DNA of 33,843 bases from Psychromonas sp. Its GTDB lineage: Bacteria; Pseudomonadota; Gammaproteobacteria; Enterobacterales; Psychromonadaceae. The notes under the pieces are model-generated. The model was not told where the DNA came from. It searched no databases and saw nothing but the letters and a program-made list of their open reading frames with translations. Below are positions 33,748-33,843 of this stretch, piece by piece; positions within the stretch are counted from its first letter, which is position 1; every line of letters begins with the position of its first letter. Location of the stretch: the NCBI GenBank assembly GCA_013619145.1, contig JABXKR010000312.1, positions 1 to 33,843 on the forward strand, in the 5' to 3' direction. Made by a program: the position numbers and the translations under genes.

Positions 33748-33785
33748 GAAAAAACCCCCACCCTTCTTTCGAAGGATGGGGGTTT
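33748..33785 (-). terminator. rRNA operon terminator
   Basis: On the minus strand AAACCCCCATCCTTC pairs with GAAGGGTGGGGGTTT (one mismatch) around a four-base loop, followed by TTTTCGTTTC. It lies about a dozen bases after the 5S 3' end, where an rRNA operon terminator is expected. Confidence 0.92.
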
Positions 33786-33797
33786 ATCGTTATTAGG

Positions 33798-33843
33798 CGC
33801 TTGGCGATGACCTACTCTCACATGGGGAAACCCCACACTACCA
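33798..33843 (-). rRNA. rrf: 5S rRNA, 3' part (runs off the window)
   Basis: The reverse complement reads TGGTAGTGTGGGGTTTCCCC, then ATGTGAGAGTAGGTCATCGCC and AAGC, the conserved 3' third of gammaproteobacterial 5S rRNA (loop E/helix IV followed by the terminal stem strand). The 5' part and the rest of the rRNA operon lie to the right. The exact 3' end is uncertain by a few bases. Confidence 0.95.

Noticed and set aside
1-33843. CRISPR array, prophage, toxin-antitoxin pair or defence island
   Set aside because: No regularly spaced repeats, phage structural genes, integrase or recognisable defence domain was seen on either strand; nearly all coding space is assigned to core or sensory genes.

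Overview
The window reads as chromosomal core DNA of a marine, AT-rich gammaproteobacterium. Protein sequences (SlyX, PrmA, DusB, Fis, HU, Hcp/Hcr, PurH/PurD, HemE, NudC, Rsd, MetK, SprT, RimI, HolD, MepM-type peptidase) are clearly gammaproteobacterial. The AT-rich base use, paired c-di-GMP enzymes and hcp-hcr are consistent with Psychromonas or a close relative. That genus call is an inference from protein resemblance, not from a search.

Layout. 1-1.8 kb: the end of a WD40 protein, slyX, then a minus-strand pair (DinB-like protein and NRDE/TANGO2-like protein). 1.84-2.0 kb: a MITE-like repeat with terminal inverted repeats. 2.0-4.1 kb: a two-gene minor-pilin operon (PilX-like, PilV-like); the PilV-like protein ends in what looks like a family 5/12 chitin-binding module. 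4.4-7.4 kb: aroQ, then a hybrid sensor kinase facing a LuxR-type response regulator. They occupy the place where accB-accC commonly lies between aroQ and prmA. 7.6-11.2 kb: prmA, dusB-fis, yjaG, hupA, with a degenerate duplicate of the fis 3' end. 11.4-11.5 kb: second copy of the MITE. 11.8-14.5 kb: hcp-hcr with a large palindrome upstream and a hairpin between the genes. 14.6-17.6 kb: purH and purD on the minus strand, separated by a terminator-like hairpin. 17.9-23.5 kb: a PAS-GGDEF-EAL protein with a degenerate GGDEF motif, hemE, nudC, divergent rsd, and a small DUF3802-like protein. 23.6-26.9 kb: a MepM-type peptidase, metK behind three adjacent MetJ boxes, and sprT. 26.9-28.7 kb: a SpoU/TrmH-type RNA methyltransferase with a duplicated remnant of its own 3' end, rimI and holD. 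29-30.3 kb: a CHASE3-HAMP-GGDEF diguanylate cyclase. 30.3-33.7 kb: a gene-poor stretch holding an orphan terminator-like hairpin, a 53-codon small gene, lpxR and a decayed minus-strand reading frame. 33.75 kb to the end: terminator and 3' end of a 5S rRNA gene, marking the tail of an rRNA operon that enters from the right on the minus strand.

Most of the window is housekeeping: translation and rRNA factors (prmA, dusB, rimI, methyltransferase), nucleoid proteins (fis, hupA), purine, haem and SAM synthesis, and envelope maintenance. The accessory signals most worth following are the pilin pair with its putative chitin-binding tip, the two-copy MITE, the two 3'-end duplications (fis, trmH), the kinase/regulator pair at the aroQ-prmA junction, and the small gene and pseudogene near lpxR. 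I saw no phage, CRISPR array, intact insertion sequence or defence island.
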